From Pseudomonas faucium (GTDB lineage Bacteria > Pseudomonadota > Gammaproteobacteria > Pseudomonadales > Pseudomonadaceae), in contig NZ_BQIP01000016.1 in NCBI RefSeq assembly GCF_021602585.1, forward strand, positions 1 through 64,000: DNA of 64,000 nucleotides, given 5' to 3'. The notes beneath the pieces are model-generated. The model saw only the letters and a list, made by a program, of their open reading frames with translations. It was not told the origin of the DNA and did no database searches. Shown piece by piece: positions 1-7,863 of the stretch. Position 1 is the first letter of the stretch. Each line of letters starts with the position of its first letter. Position numbers and translations under genes: made by a program.

Positions 1-1215
1 GCTCAACCCACCCATGCTCACCAGCTTCTGGGCAAAGAACGGCGCCGCCGAGGCCCCGACGATGCCGCCCAGGTTATACGCCGCCGAAGCACCGGTATAA
101 CGCACGTGCGTGGGGAACAACTCCGGCAGCAATGCGCCCATCGGGGCAAAGGTCACCCCCATCAGGAACAGTTCGATGGCCAGGAACAGCGCCACGCCGG
201 TGGTCGAGCCCGAGGTCAGCAGCGGCTCCATGGTAAAGCCCGAAGCCACCGCCAGCAGGCCGCCGACGATCAGCACCGGCTTGCGCCCGTAGCGGTCGCT
301 GAGCCACGCCGACAGCGGTGTGGCCAGGGCCATGAAGACCACGGCAAAGCACAGCAGGCCGAGGAAGGTTTCGCGGCTGTAGCCCAGGGTGGTCACGCCG
401 TAGCTCAGCGAAAACACCGTGGAAATGTAGAACAGCGCATAGCACACCACCATCGCCGCCGCGCCCAGCAGGGTCGGCATCCAGTATTTGGCGAACAAGT
501 CCACCACCGGCATCTTCACCCGCTCGTGGCGCGCCACGGCCTTGGCGAACACCGGGCTTTCCTCGAGTTTCAGGCGCACATACAGGCCCACCAGCACCAG
601 CGCGGCGCTGAGCAGGAACGGAATGCGCCAGCCCCAGTCGCGGAACTGCTCGTCGCTGAGCACCAGGGCCAGGGTCAGGAACAGGCCGTTGGCCGCCAGA
701 AAACCGATCGAAGGGCCTAGCTGCGGGAACATGCCGAACCAGGCGCGCTTGCCTGCTGGCGCGTTCTCGGTGGCCAGCAACGCCGCGCCGCCCCATTCGC
801 CTCCCAGCCCCAGGCCTTGGCCGAAACGCAGCAGGCAGAGCAGGATGGGTGCCCACACGCCGATGCTGTCATAGCCAGGCAGCACACCGATCAGGGTGGT
901 CGACACGCCCATCAGCAGCAGTGAGGCAACCAGGGTCGACTTGCGCCCGATGCGGTCGCCGAAGTGGCCGAACAGGGCCGAGCCCAGTGGCCGGGCGAGG
1001 AAGGCGATGCCGAAGGTGAGGAAGGCCGCCAGCATCTGCGCGGTGCCTGAACCTGACGGGAAGAACACCGGGCCGATCACCAGGGCGGCGGCGGTGGCAT
1101 AGACGTAGAAATCGTAGAACTCGATGGCGGTGCCGATGAAGCTGGCGTTGGCCACCCGCGCGGGCGAGTTGACCGGCGCGGCGGGCGCCTGGGCATAAGT
1201 GCTGCTGGTGGTCAT
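1..1215 (-). CDS. MFS transporter, metabolite:H+ symporter type (3' end cut off)
   Basis: This is an inner-membrane transporter of the major facilitator superfamily, probably of the metabolite:H+ symporter group that carries small organic acids or osmolytes; the substrate cannot be told. The frame is open from the ATG at 1215 to the left edge, giving 405 codons without a stop, so the C-terminus lies outside the window. The N-terminus reads MTTSSTYAQAPAAPVNS, followed by many hydrophobic helices. The MFS loop signature GHFGDRIGRKS sits near residue 85, and the second-half loop SDRYGRKPV is also present. It is transcribed alone on the minus strand and is separated from the next gene by a 262-bp gap. 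Confidence 0.85.
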   Translation of the reverse strand, partial: MTTSSTYAQAPAAPVNSPARVANASFIGTAIEFYDFYVYATAAALVIGPVFFPSGSGTAQMLAAFLTFGIAFLARPLGSALFGHFGDRIGRKSTLVASLLLMGVSTTLIGVLPGYDSIGVWAPILLCLLRFGQGLGLGGEWGGAALLATENAPAGKRAWFGMFPQLGPSIGFLAANGLFLTLALVLSDEQFRDWGWRIPFLLSAALVLVGLYVRLKLEESPVFAKAVARHERVKMPVVDLFAKYWMPTLLGAAAMVVCYALFYISTVFSLSYGVTTLGYSRETFLGLLCFAVVFMALATPLSAWLSDRYGRKPVLIVGGLLAVASGFTMEPLLTSGSTTGVALFLAIELFLMGVTFAPMGALLPELFPTHVRYTGASAAYNLGGIVGASAAPFFAQKLVSMGGLS

Positions 1216-1477
1216 TAAGTAGGTCCCTAACAGTCTGGTCGTGCTCCATGGGCTTTGCCCGCGCGTACCCAGGCAGGCACGGTGTCGCGGACGCCGGAGC
1301 GTATTGTTGTGGTCGCGCGACTGACGATAGCCCAAGGCGGGTAGGGGCGGGGGCGGGCACTGTTCGGGGTGCTGAAGCAGGACCGCGGGGCGCGTCAGTG
1401 GAGCGGACTGGCCGTGTGGCGCCGGGTGCGGGTAGCAGGCGGGACGGCGGGGCTGGGTAAGCGTGGCCCGAGTATAG
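1216..1477. other. Intergenic gap upstream of the MFS gene
   Basis: This GC-rich gap lies between the MFS start codon and the stop of the CBS-domain gene, and it must hold the MFS promoter. I see no convincing gene, strong hairpin or repeat. Short open frames on both strands look like composition artefacts. Confidence 0.5.
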
Positions 1478-2683
1478 CTAGCGGGTCACGGTCCACACCA
1501 GTACCTTGCTGGCGCAATTGTCCTCTGTTTCGAGGATTTCCAGGCGATAACGGCCGATCTTCAGGCAAACGGCGCTTTCCGGGATGCTTTCCAGCGCTTC
1601 GGTGACCAGCCCGTTGAGGGTTTTCGGGCCGCCGTCGCAGGGCAGGTGCCAGCCCAGGGTGCGGTTGATCTCGCGCAGCGAGGCAGTGCCTTCGATGACG
1701 AAGGTGCCGTCGGCCTGGGGGTGGACGTGGGGGTTGTCCAGGCTCTGCTCGTCCTCGAACTCGCCGACGATCTCCTCGAGGATGTCCTCCAGGGTGACGA
1801 TGCCCAGCACCTCGCCGTATTCGTCCACCACCACGCCCAGGCGCCGCTGCTGCTTGTGGAAGTTCAGCAATTGCAGCTGCAGGGGCGTGCTTTCCGGGAC
1901 GAAGTAGGGCTCGTAGCAGGCACCGCGCAGCGCCTGGAGGGTCAGCTCGCCCCTGGGCAGCAGGTGGCTGATGAGCTTGGTGTTGAGGATCGCTTCGACC
2001 TGGTTGATGTCGTTGTGGTAGACCGGCAGGCGCGTGTGCCGGCTGACGATGAGCTGTTCGATGATGCGCTCGATCGGCTCGTCCAGGTTGATGCCGTCGA
2101 CCTCGTTGCGCGGCACCAGGATGTCGTTGACGGTGATCTTGTCCAGCGCCTGCAGGCCGTCCAGCAGGCCGTGGCGAGGCGCTTCGGGCTCGTCGTCCTG
2201 GTCGTAGTCGTCATCTTGCTGGGGGTGCAGCGCAACCGCCGTGGGTTGCACGCGCAAGGGGCGCAACAAGAGCTTGGCGCAACCATCGAGCAGGCAGGCC
2301 AGCGGTTGCAGCAGCGCCAGGAGCGGCTTGAGCAGGCTGACGCCGAGGCTGACGAACGCTTGCGGGTTACGCCGAGCCAGGCGCCGTGGCAGGTATTCGG
2401 CAAGCACCAGCAGGGCCAGGGCCGCGCCCAGGCCGGCCAGCCAGAAGCCGTGTTCGCCGTGGTGGCGCTGGCCGATCAGGCAGGCCAGGCCCAGCACCAG
2501 CAGCTTGCCCAGGCTGGCGCACAGCACCAGGGCCTGGGCCGGCAGCGGCGGCTGGCCATCTTCGCCATTGCGCAGCGAACCGTTGAGTTGCACACGGGCG
2601 GCATCCACTGCCGTGCACAGCGCCGACCACAGCAGCGCCAGTGCCAGAGTGCCGAGTAGCGGAGCGTACGGCAGGGTGTCCAT
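1478..2683 (-). CDS. CNNM/CBS-domain membrane protein, CorC/HlyC-like
   Basis: This 401-residue membrane protein belongs to the CorB/CorC-HlyC family (COG1253/COG4536), which is linked to Mg2+/Co2+ efflux and tolerance. The N-terminal 150 residues carry hydrophobic segments of a DUF21/CNNM domain. Two CBS motifs follow: the first around VNDILVPRNEVDGINLDEP, the second around RLGVVVDEYGEVLGIVTLED. The C-terminus matches the CorC_HlyC domain found in ion channels and transporters. A low-complexity acidic stretch (DDDYDQDDEPE) links the membrane and CBS parts. The stop of the CcsA-like gene lies only 9 bp upstream, so the two are probably cotranscribed. The exact substrate is inferred from the family only. 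Confidence 0.88.
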   Translation of the reverse strand: MDTLPYAPLLGTLALALLWSALCTAVDAARVQLNGSLRNGEDGQPPLPAQALVLCASLGKLLVLGLACLIGQRHHGEHGFWLAGLGAALALLVLAEYLPRRLARRNPQAFVSLGVSLLKPLLALLQPLACLLDGCAKLLLRPLRVQPTAVALHPQQDDDYDQDDEPEAPRHGLLDGLQALDKITVNDILVPRNEVDGINLDEPIERIIEQLIVSRHTRLPVYHNDINQVEAILNTKLISHLLPRGELTLQALRGACYEPYFVPESTPLQLQLLNFHKQQRRLGVVVDEYGEVLGIVTLEDILEEIVGEFEDEQSLDNPHVHPQADGTFVIEGTASLREINRTLGWHLPCDGGPKTLNGLVTEALESIPESAVCLKIGRYRLEILETEDNCASKVLVWTVTR

Positions 2684-2692
2684 GGGCGACCG

Positions 2693-3502
2693 TCAGATAT
2701 GCAGGATGAATTCGCGGACCAGCTTGCTGCCGAAATAGGCCAGCATCAGCAGGCAGAAACCGGCCAGGGTCCAGCGGATTGCCTTGTGGCCGCGCCAGCC
2801 CAGGCGCGTGCGGCCCCACAGCAGCACGCTGAACACCACCCAGGCCACGCAGGCCAGCAGGGTTTTATGCACCAGGTGCTGGGCGAACAGGTTGTCGAGG
2901 AACAGCCAGCCGGAAATCAGCGACAGCGACAACAGGCACCAGCCTGCCCAGAGGAAGCCGAACAGCAGGCTTTCCATGGTCTGCAGCGGCGGGAAGTTGC
3001 GGATCAGCCCGGACGGGTGCTTGTTCTTCAGCTGGCGGTCCTGCAGCAGCAACAACAGCGACTGGAACACGGCGATGGTGAACAGCCCATAGGCCAGGAT
3101 CGACAGCAGGATATGCGCGAGGATGCCGGGTTCTTCGTTGATCAGCGGCACCGTGCCGGGCGGGGCGAACTGCGCCAGCAGCGCGGTCACCGCGCCCAGC
3201 GGGAACAGCAGCACCAGCAGGTTTTCCACCGGGATGCGAAGGCACGCCAGCAGGGTCAGGGCGATGACCGCCACGGCGATCAGGCTGGCGGCACTGAAGA
3301 AATCGAGGCTCAGGCCCAACGGGGTGATGAGCTGGAAGAACAGCGCGCCGGCCTGGGCGAGCACGGCGAGGGCGCCAAGCAGGCCGAGCAGGCGTTTGTC
3401 GGCCTTGTTCGACTGGGCCAGGCGCGAACCTTGATAGACGGTCGCTGCTATATAAAGGCCGGCGGCGATCAGGTTGGGGATGAGGCTGGGTGAGGAGAAC
3501 AT
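2693..3502 (-). CDS. CcsA/YpjD-like inner membrane protein
   Basis: This 269-residue polytopic membrane protein resembles the cytochrome c assembly CcsA/YpjD family that sits next to ffh in many gammaproteobacteria. About eight hydrophobic helices are visible. Conserved histidines near the C-terminal third (HLVHK) and tryptophans (WAGW) fit a haem-handling membrane protein, but a role in cytochrome maturation is not shown. I chose the ATG at 3502 (MFSSPSLIPN) because an in-frame extension upstream would translate a REP element. The gene is divergent from ffh and shares its 291-bp upstream region. Confidence 0.82.
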   Translation of the reverse strand: MFSSPSLIPNLIAAGLYIAATVYQGSRLAQSNKADKRLLGLLGALAVLAQAGALFFQLITPLGLSLDFFSAASLIAVAVIALTLLACLRIPVENLLVLLFPLGAVTALLAQFAPPGTVPLINEEPGILAHILLSILAYGLFTIAVFQSLLLLLQDRQLKNKHPSGLIRNFPPLQTMESLLFGFLWAGWCLLSLSLISGWLFLDNLFAQHLVHKTLLACVAWVVFSVLLWGRTRLGWRGHKAIRWTLAGFCLLMLAYFGSKLVREFILHI

Positions 3503-3572
3503 AAGTCCTGGTTGGCGAGCCTTAAAGAGACGGAGTTTGGCATAGATCGTCAGTACCAAGGAAGTCTGCTGG

Positions 3573-3604
3573 GGCCCTATCGCCGGCAAGCCGGCTCCCA
3601 CAGG
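3573..3604. repeat. REP element
   Basis: This is one putida-type REP unit: core GCCGGCAAGCCGGC preceded by CCCTATC and followed by TCCCACAG. It lies between the divergent ccsA-like and ffh genes. A degenerate inverted copy (GCGCCGGCTTGGCGGCGACAG) follows about 24 bp further on, so this may be a decayed REP pair. Confidence 0.85.
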
Positions 3605-3702
3605 GAGGGGGCGCTGCGCTTGCAGGCGCCGGCTTGGCGGCGACAGGGCCACCGAATATCCCTCCAGGGGTCAGCAAGGTGTGCGTCGCCGCCGCTCTTC
3701 GC

Positions 3703-3708
3703 TATAAT
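3703..3708 (+). promoter_or_regulatory. Probable -10 element of the ffh promoter
   Basis: A perfect TATAAT hexamer lies 86 bp before the ffh start in otherwise GC-rich sequence. No good -35 match is evident at 17 bp, so this is a partial promoter call. Confidence 0.45.
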
Positions 3709-3793
3709 CGCCGCCTTGCTGTGCCCAGCGCGTGTGCATTTTCACCTGGGCGCCTGACAAACCTCGGCTTTTACTGGGCCAGAAAGGATCACC

Positions 3794-5170
3794 ATGTTCG
3801 AAAACCTGACCGACCGCCTGTCACAGACGCTGCGCCATGTCACCGGCAAGGCCAAGCTGACTGAAGACAATATCAAGGACACGTTGCGCGAAGTGCGCAT
3901 GGCCCTGCTCGAGGCCGACGTTGCCCTGCCGGTGGTCAAGGATTTCGTCAACAGCGTCAAGGAACGTGCGGTCGGCACCGAAGTGTCGCGCAGCCTGACC
4001 CCGGGCCAGGCCTTCGTGAAGATCGTCCAGGCCGAGCTGGAAAGCCTGATGGGCGCGGCCAACGAAGACCTCGCGCTGAACGCGGCGCCACCTGCCGTGG
4101 TGCTGATGGCCGGCCTGCAGGGCGCCGGTAAGACCACCACCGCCGGCAAGCTCGCGCGCTTCCTCAAGGAGCGCAAGAAAAAGAGCGTGATGGTGGTGTC
4201 GGCCGACGTCTACCGCCCGGCGGCGATCAAGCAGCTGGAAACCCTGGCCAACGACATCGGCGTGACCTTCTTCCCGTCCGACATCAGCCAGAAGCCGGTC
4301 GCCATCGCCGAGGCGGCGATCCGCGAGGCCAAGCTCAAGTTCATCGACGTGGTCATCGTCGACACCGCCGGCCGCCTGCACATCGACGCCGACATGATGG
4401 ACGAGATCAAGGCGCTGCATGCCGCGGTCAAGCCGATCGAGACCCTGTTCGTGGTCGACGCCATGACCGGCCAGGACGCCGCCAACACCGCCAAGGCGTT
4501 TGGCGAGGCCCTGCCGCTGACCGGCGTGGTGCTGACCAAGGTCGACGGTGACGCCCGTGGCGGTGCCGCGCTGTCGGTACGCGCCATCACCGGCAAGCCG
4601 ATCAAGTTCATCGGTATGGGCGAGAAGACCGAGGCCCTCGAGCCCTTCCACCCGGACCGTGTCGCCTCGCGCATCCTCGGCATGGGCGATGTGCTCAGCC
4701 TGATCGAGCAGGCCGAGCAGACCATCGACAAGGCCAAGGCCGACAAGCTGGCCAAGAAGCTGAAGAAGGGCAAGGGCTTCGACCTCGAAGACTTCCGCGA
4801 CCAGCTGCAGCAGATGAAGAACATGGGCGGCCTGGGCGGCCTGATGGACAAGCTGCCGAGCATCGGCGGGGTCAACCTGTCGCAGATGGGCAACGCCCAG
4901 GGCGCGGCCGAGAAGCAGTTCAAGCAGATGGAAGCGATCATCAACTCGATGACCCCGGCCGAGCGTCGCGACCCTGACCTGATCAGCGGTTCGCGCAAGC
5001 GCCGTATCGCCCTCGGCTCCGGCACCCAGGTGCAGGACATCGGCCGCTTGATCAAGCAGCACAAGCAGATGCAGAAGATGATGAAGAAATTCTCCGCCAA
5101 GGGCGGCATGGCCAAGATGATGCGCGGCCTGGGCGGGATGCTGCCGGGTGGCGGCATGCCGAAGCTGTAA
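3794..5170 (+). CDS. ffh: Signal recognition particle protein Ffh
   Basis: Ffh is the SRP GTPase that binds signal sequences of nascent membrane proteins and delivers ribosomes to FtsY. The 458-residue length is normal. The N-terminal helical N domain is followed by the G domain with P-loop GLQGAGKTTT (about residue 105), DTAGR and TKVDGDARGG. The C-terminal M domain is methionine-rich and holds the RNA-binding region around SRKRRIALGSG and the KQMQKMMKKF helix. It is the first plus-strand gene of the block and is followed by the rpsP operon after a 246-bp gap. Confidence 0.98.
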   Translation: MFENLTDRLSQTLRHVTGKAKLTEDNIKDTLREVRMALLEADVALPVVKDFVNSVKERAVGTEVSRSLTPGQAFVKIVQAELESLMGAANEDLALNAAPPAVVLMAGLQGAGKTTTAGKLARFLKERKKKSVMVVSADVYRPAAIKQLETLANDIGVTFFPSDISQKPVAIAEAAIREAKLKFIDVVIVDTAGRLHIDADMMDEIKALHAAVKPIETLFVVDAMTGQDAANTAKAFGEALPLTGVVLTKVDGDARGGAALSVRAITGKPIKFIGMGEKTEALEPFHPDRVASRILGMGDVLSLIEQAEQTIDKAKADKLAKKLKKGKGFDLEDFRDQLQQMKNMGGLGGLMDKLPSIGGVNLSQMGNAQGAAEKQFKQMEAIINSMTPAERRDPDLISGSRKRRIALGSGTQVQDIGRLIKQHKQMQKMMKKFSAKGGMAKMMRGLGGMLPGGGMPKL

Positions 5171-5213
5171 CCCTATTCCGTGGGGGCCGTTCGTCATCGA
5201 ACGCTCCCTCAGA

Positions 5214-5229
5214 ACCCCCGCTGCGGCGG
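5214..5229 (+). other. Stem-loop downstream of ffh
   Basis: CCCCGC-TGCG-GCGGGG forms a 6-bp GC hairpin about 45 bp after the ffh stop. There is no T-tract, so a terminator role is uncertain. The remaining gap up to rpsP (to 5416) is AT-richer and probably carries the rpsP promoter. Confidence 0.35.
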
Positions 5230-5416
5230 GGCAACGGCCGCGAAATCGCGGCGCAACCGGCAAATCTGGACGCGAGGGCATGGCCCTGGCGAAAAAGTCA
5301 TTTGCAAATGTCCGTGTATTCCCCGAGAATATGCGGCCTTTTGGGCACCCGTGTGCCTATTTGGCATTCAGATTTGCAGTACAAACTGCAACACCGACTA
5401 TAGGAACGATGTTCAC

Positions 5417-5668
5417 ATGGTAACCATTCGTCTGGCCCGTGGCGGCTCGAAAAAGCGCCCATTCTACCACCTGACCGTGACCAACTCGCGTAACGCCCGT
5501 GACGGCCGTTTCGTTGAGCGCGTTGGCTTCTTCAACCCGATCGCATCGGGCGCCGAAGTCAAGCTGTCGGTCAACCAAGAGCGCGTCACCTACTGGCTGA
5601 GCCAGGGCGCACAGCCGTCTGAGCGCGTTGCTCAGCTGCTGAAGGACGCTGCCAAGGCCGCTGCCTGA
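5417..5668 (+). CDS. rpsP: 30S ribosomal protein S16
   Basis: This is ribosomal protein bS16, an RNA-binding component needed for 30S assembly. The 83-residue product starts [20 protein letters not shown], the family N-terminus. The ATG at 5417 is chosen because only this start gives the normal length; a longer upstream frame is non-coding leader. It is the first gene of the rpsP-rimM-trmD-rplS operon, with a 5-bp gap to rimM. Confidence 0.98.
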   Translation: MVTIRLARGGSKKRPFYHLTVTNSRNARDGRFVERVGFFNPIASGAEVKLSVNQERVTYWLSQGAQPSERVAQLLKDAAKAAA

Positions 5669-5673
5669 ACAGT

Positions 5674-6210
5674 ATGAACGCGACGCCAGAAAAGGCTGAC
5701 GACCTCATCGTTGTCGGCAAGATTTTTTCGGTTCACGGCGTTCGCGGCGAGGTGAAGGTGTATTCCTTTACCGATCCGATTGAAAACCTGTTGGATTATC
5801 CGCGCTGGACGCTTCGGCACGAAGGCAAGGTAAAGCAGGTCGAGCTGGTCAGCGGTCGTGGCTCCCAAAAGGGCCTGGTCGTGAAATTGAAAGGCCTCGA
5901 TGATCGCGATGAAGCCCGTCTTCTGAGCGGCTTCGAAATCTGCATCCCGCGGAGCCTTTTGCCCAACCTGGCCGCAGACGAGTACTACTGGTACCAGCTG
6001 CAGGGCCTGAAGGTCATCAACCAGGACGAACACCTGTTCGGCAAGGTCGATCACCTGTTGGAGACCGGTGCGAACGATGTAATGGTGGTCAAACCCTGCG
6101 CAGGCAGCCTGGATGATCGCGAGCGTCTGTTGCCCTATACGGCGCAATGCGTGCTCAACGTCGACCTGGAAGCAGGCGTGATGCGGGTTGAATGGGACGC
6201 GGACTTCTAG
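5674..6210 (+). CDS. rimM: 16S rRNA processing/ribosome maturation factor RimM
   Basis: RimM binds S19 and assists late 30S head assembly. The 178-residue protein has the N-terminal RimM barrel (VGKIFSVHGVRGEVKVYSF) and a C-terminal PRC barrel beginning near YYWYQLQGLKV. It lies in the conserved operon, 5 bp after rpsP and 3 bp before trmD, consistent with translational coupling. Confidence 0.97.
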   Translation: MNATPEKADDLIVVGKIFSVHGVRGEVKVYSFTDPIENLLDYPRWTLRHEGKVKQVELVSGRGSQKGLVVKLKGLDDRDEARLLSGFEICIPRSLLPNLAADEYYWYQLQGLKVINQDEHLFGKVDHLLETGANDVMVVKPCAGSLDDRERLLPYTAQCVLNVDLEAGVMRVEWDADF

Positions 6211-6213
6211 ACG

Positions 6214-6966
6214 ATGGGTAACCTTCGCGTAGACGTCATCACGTTGTTCCCCGAGATGTTCTCGGCCATCACGGAGTACGGCATTACCAGCCGCGCGGTG
6301 AAACAGGGGTTGCTTCAAGTGACTTGCTGGAACCCGCGGGACTACACCACAGATCGTCACCACACGGTGGATGATCGGCCGTTTGGCGGTGGCCCGGGCA
6401 TGGTGATGAAAATCAAGCCTCTGGAAGACGCCCTGGTTAGCGCCAGGCAAGCGACCGGAGCATCGGCAAAGGTGATCTACCTTTCGCCGCAAGGCCGCAA
6501 GCTGACCCAGCAGGCGGTCAAAGGCCTGGCAGAGCAGGAATCGTTGATCCTGATCGCCGGTCGTTATGAAGGCATCGACGAGCGCTTTATCGAGGCTCAT
6601 GTCGATGAGGAGTGGTCGATTGGCGACTATGTGCTTTCCGGTGGCGAGCTGCCGGCCATGGTACTGATCGATGCGGTTACGCGGCTGCTGCCCGGAGCTT
6701 TAGGGCATGTGGACTCGGCGGAAGAAGATTCCTTCACCGACGGTCTGCTCGATTGCCCGCACTACACCCGACCTGAGGTGTATGCGGATCAGCGCGTTCC
6801 CGACGTGTTGCTAAGTGGCAACCATGCACACATCCGGCGTTGGAGAATGAAGCAGTCCCTTGGTAGGACCTTCGAACGACGCGCCGATCTTCTGGAAAGT
6901 CGCTCGCTTTCTGGAGAAGAGAAGAAGCTGCTCGAGGAATACCTCCGCGAGCGGGACGATAGTTAA
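6214..6966 (+). CDS. trmD: tRNA (guanine-N1-)-methyltransferase TrmD
   Basis: TrmD methylates G37 of tRNAs with G36 using S-adenosylmethionine, which prevents +1 frameshifting. The 250-residue product has the N-terminal [11 protein letters not shown], the GGGPGMVMK loop, and the knot region [19 protein letters not shown] of the SPOUT fold. Length and position between rimM and rplS are standard. Confidence 0.98.
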   Translation: MGNLRVDVITLFPEMFSAITEYGITSRAVKQGLLQVTCWNPRDYTTDRHHTVDDRPFGGGPGMVMKIKPLEDALVSARQATGASAKVIYLSPQGRKLTQQAVKGLAEQESLILIAGRYEGIDERFIEAHVDEEWSIGDYVLSGGELPAMVLIDAVTRLLPGALGHVDSAEEDSFTDGLLDCPHYTRPEVYADQRVPDVLLSGNHAHIRRWRMKQSLGRTFERRADLLESRSLSGEEKKLLEEYLRERDDS

Positions 6967-7008
6967 ACGTATCGATGGTGGATCACGTATCCATCTTAGG
7001 AGCACAGC

Positions 7009-7359
7009 ATGACCAACAAGATCATCCAGCAGCTCGAAGCCGAGCAGATGAGCAAGGAAATCCCGACCTTCGCACCAGGCGACACCGTTGTCGTCCAGGT
7101 TAAAGTGAAGGAAGGTGAGCGTTCCCGTCTGCAGGCGTTCGAAGGCGTCGTTATCGCCAAGCGTAACCGCGGTCTGAACAGCGCCTTCACCGTGCGCAAG
7201 ATCTCCAGCGGCGTTGGCGTAGAGCGTACCTTCCAGACCTACAGCCCGCAGATCGACAGCCTGGCCGTGAAACGTCGTGGTGACGTGCGTAAAGCCAAGC
7301 TGTACTACCTGCGCGACCTGTCCGGCAAAGCCGCTCGCATCAAGGAAAAACTGTCCTGA
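7009..7359 (+). CDS. rplS: 50S ribosomal protein L19
   Basis: This is ribosomal protein bL19, located at the 30S-50S interface. The 116-residue protein shows typical motifs [29 protein letters not shown] and [11 protein letters not shown] good Shine-Dalgarno (CTTAGGAGCACAGC) precedes the ATG. It ends the operon and is followed by a strong terminator. Confidence 0.98.
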   Translation: MTNKIIQQLEAEQMSKEIPTFAPGDTVVVQVKVKEGERSRLQAFEGVVIAKRNRGLNSAFTVRKISSGVGVERTFQTYSPQIDSLAVKRRGDVRKAKLYYLRDLSGKAARIKEKLS

Positions 7360-7396
7360 GTACAGTTTGCCTGGTGGCCTAGGCCACCTTGCGAGA

Positions 7397-7425
7397 AAAA
7401 AGCAGCCTTCGGGCTGCTTTTTTGC
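7397..7425 (+). terminator. Rho-independent terminator of the rpsP-rplS operon
   Basis: AGCAGCC-TTCG-GGCTGCT (7401-7418) is a 7-bp stem with a stable UUCG tetraloop. It is flanked by an A-run upstream and a T-run downstream, a classical bidirectional intrinsic terminator. Confidence 0.93.
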
Positions 7426-7453
7426 TTTTTGAACCCCATGCGATGTAACGGAC

Positions 7454-7861
7454 ATGACCGCCCGAGACCAGGAAATCCAGCGCCGCACCGAGCTGTCGGT
7501 GACGCGCGTGACCAAAGCCGTATTCCCCAATACCACCAACCACCACAACACCCTGTTCGGCGGCACCGCGCTGGCCTGGATGGACGAAGTGTCGTTCATC
7601 GCCGCCACGCGCTTCTGCCGCCTGCCGCTGGTGACCGTGTCCACCGACCGCATCGACTTCAAGCACCCGATCCCGGCGGGCTCGATCGTCGAGTTGGTCG
7701 GCACGGTGATCAAGGTCGGCAACACCAGCTTGCAGGTGCAGGTCGACGTGTTCGTCGAGAACATGTACCTGGACGGCCGCGAGCGGGCGATCCATGGCGT
7801 GTTCAGCTTCGTGGCCATCGACGAGGACAAGCGCCCGGTGCCGGTGCTGCCCGAGGCCTGA
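7454..7861 (+). CDS. Acyl-CoA thioesterase, hotdog fold (YciA/BACH type)
   Basis: This enzyme hydrolyses acyl-CoA to free acid and CoA in the cytoplasm; the chain-length preference is unknown. The 135-residue single hotdog domain carries VFPNTTNHHNTLFGGTALAW, with the Asn/His/Gly-Gly segment and active-site acidic residue (WMDE) of the BFIT/BACH/YciA class. STDRIDFKHPIPAGSIVELV matches the second conserved strand region. Its stop is 2 bp from the stop of the convergent antiporter gene. Confidence 0.9.
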   Translation: MTARDQEIQRRTELSVTRVTKAVFPNTTNHHNTLFGGTALAWMDEVSFIAATRFCRLPLVTVSTDRIDFKHPIPAGSIVELVGTVIKVGNTSLQVQVDVFVENMYLDGRERAIHGVFSFVAIDEDKRPVPVLPEA

Positions 7862-7863
7862 TT

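Noticed and set aside
106-720. Long plus-strand open frame opposite the MFS gene
   Set aside because: It is antisense to a clear transporter frame; its Gln/His/Arg-rich composition is typical of GC-rich antisense frames.
1646-2659. 337-codon plus-strand frame opposite the CBS-domain gene
   Set aside because: Mirror of a conserved protein; no recognisable domains and a biased, repetitive composition.
3503-3652. N-terminal extension of the CcsA-like protein
   Set aside because: The extra 50 residues are translated from a REP element and lack hydrophobic character; the ATG at 3502 fits the family.
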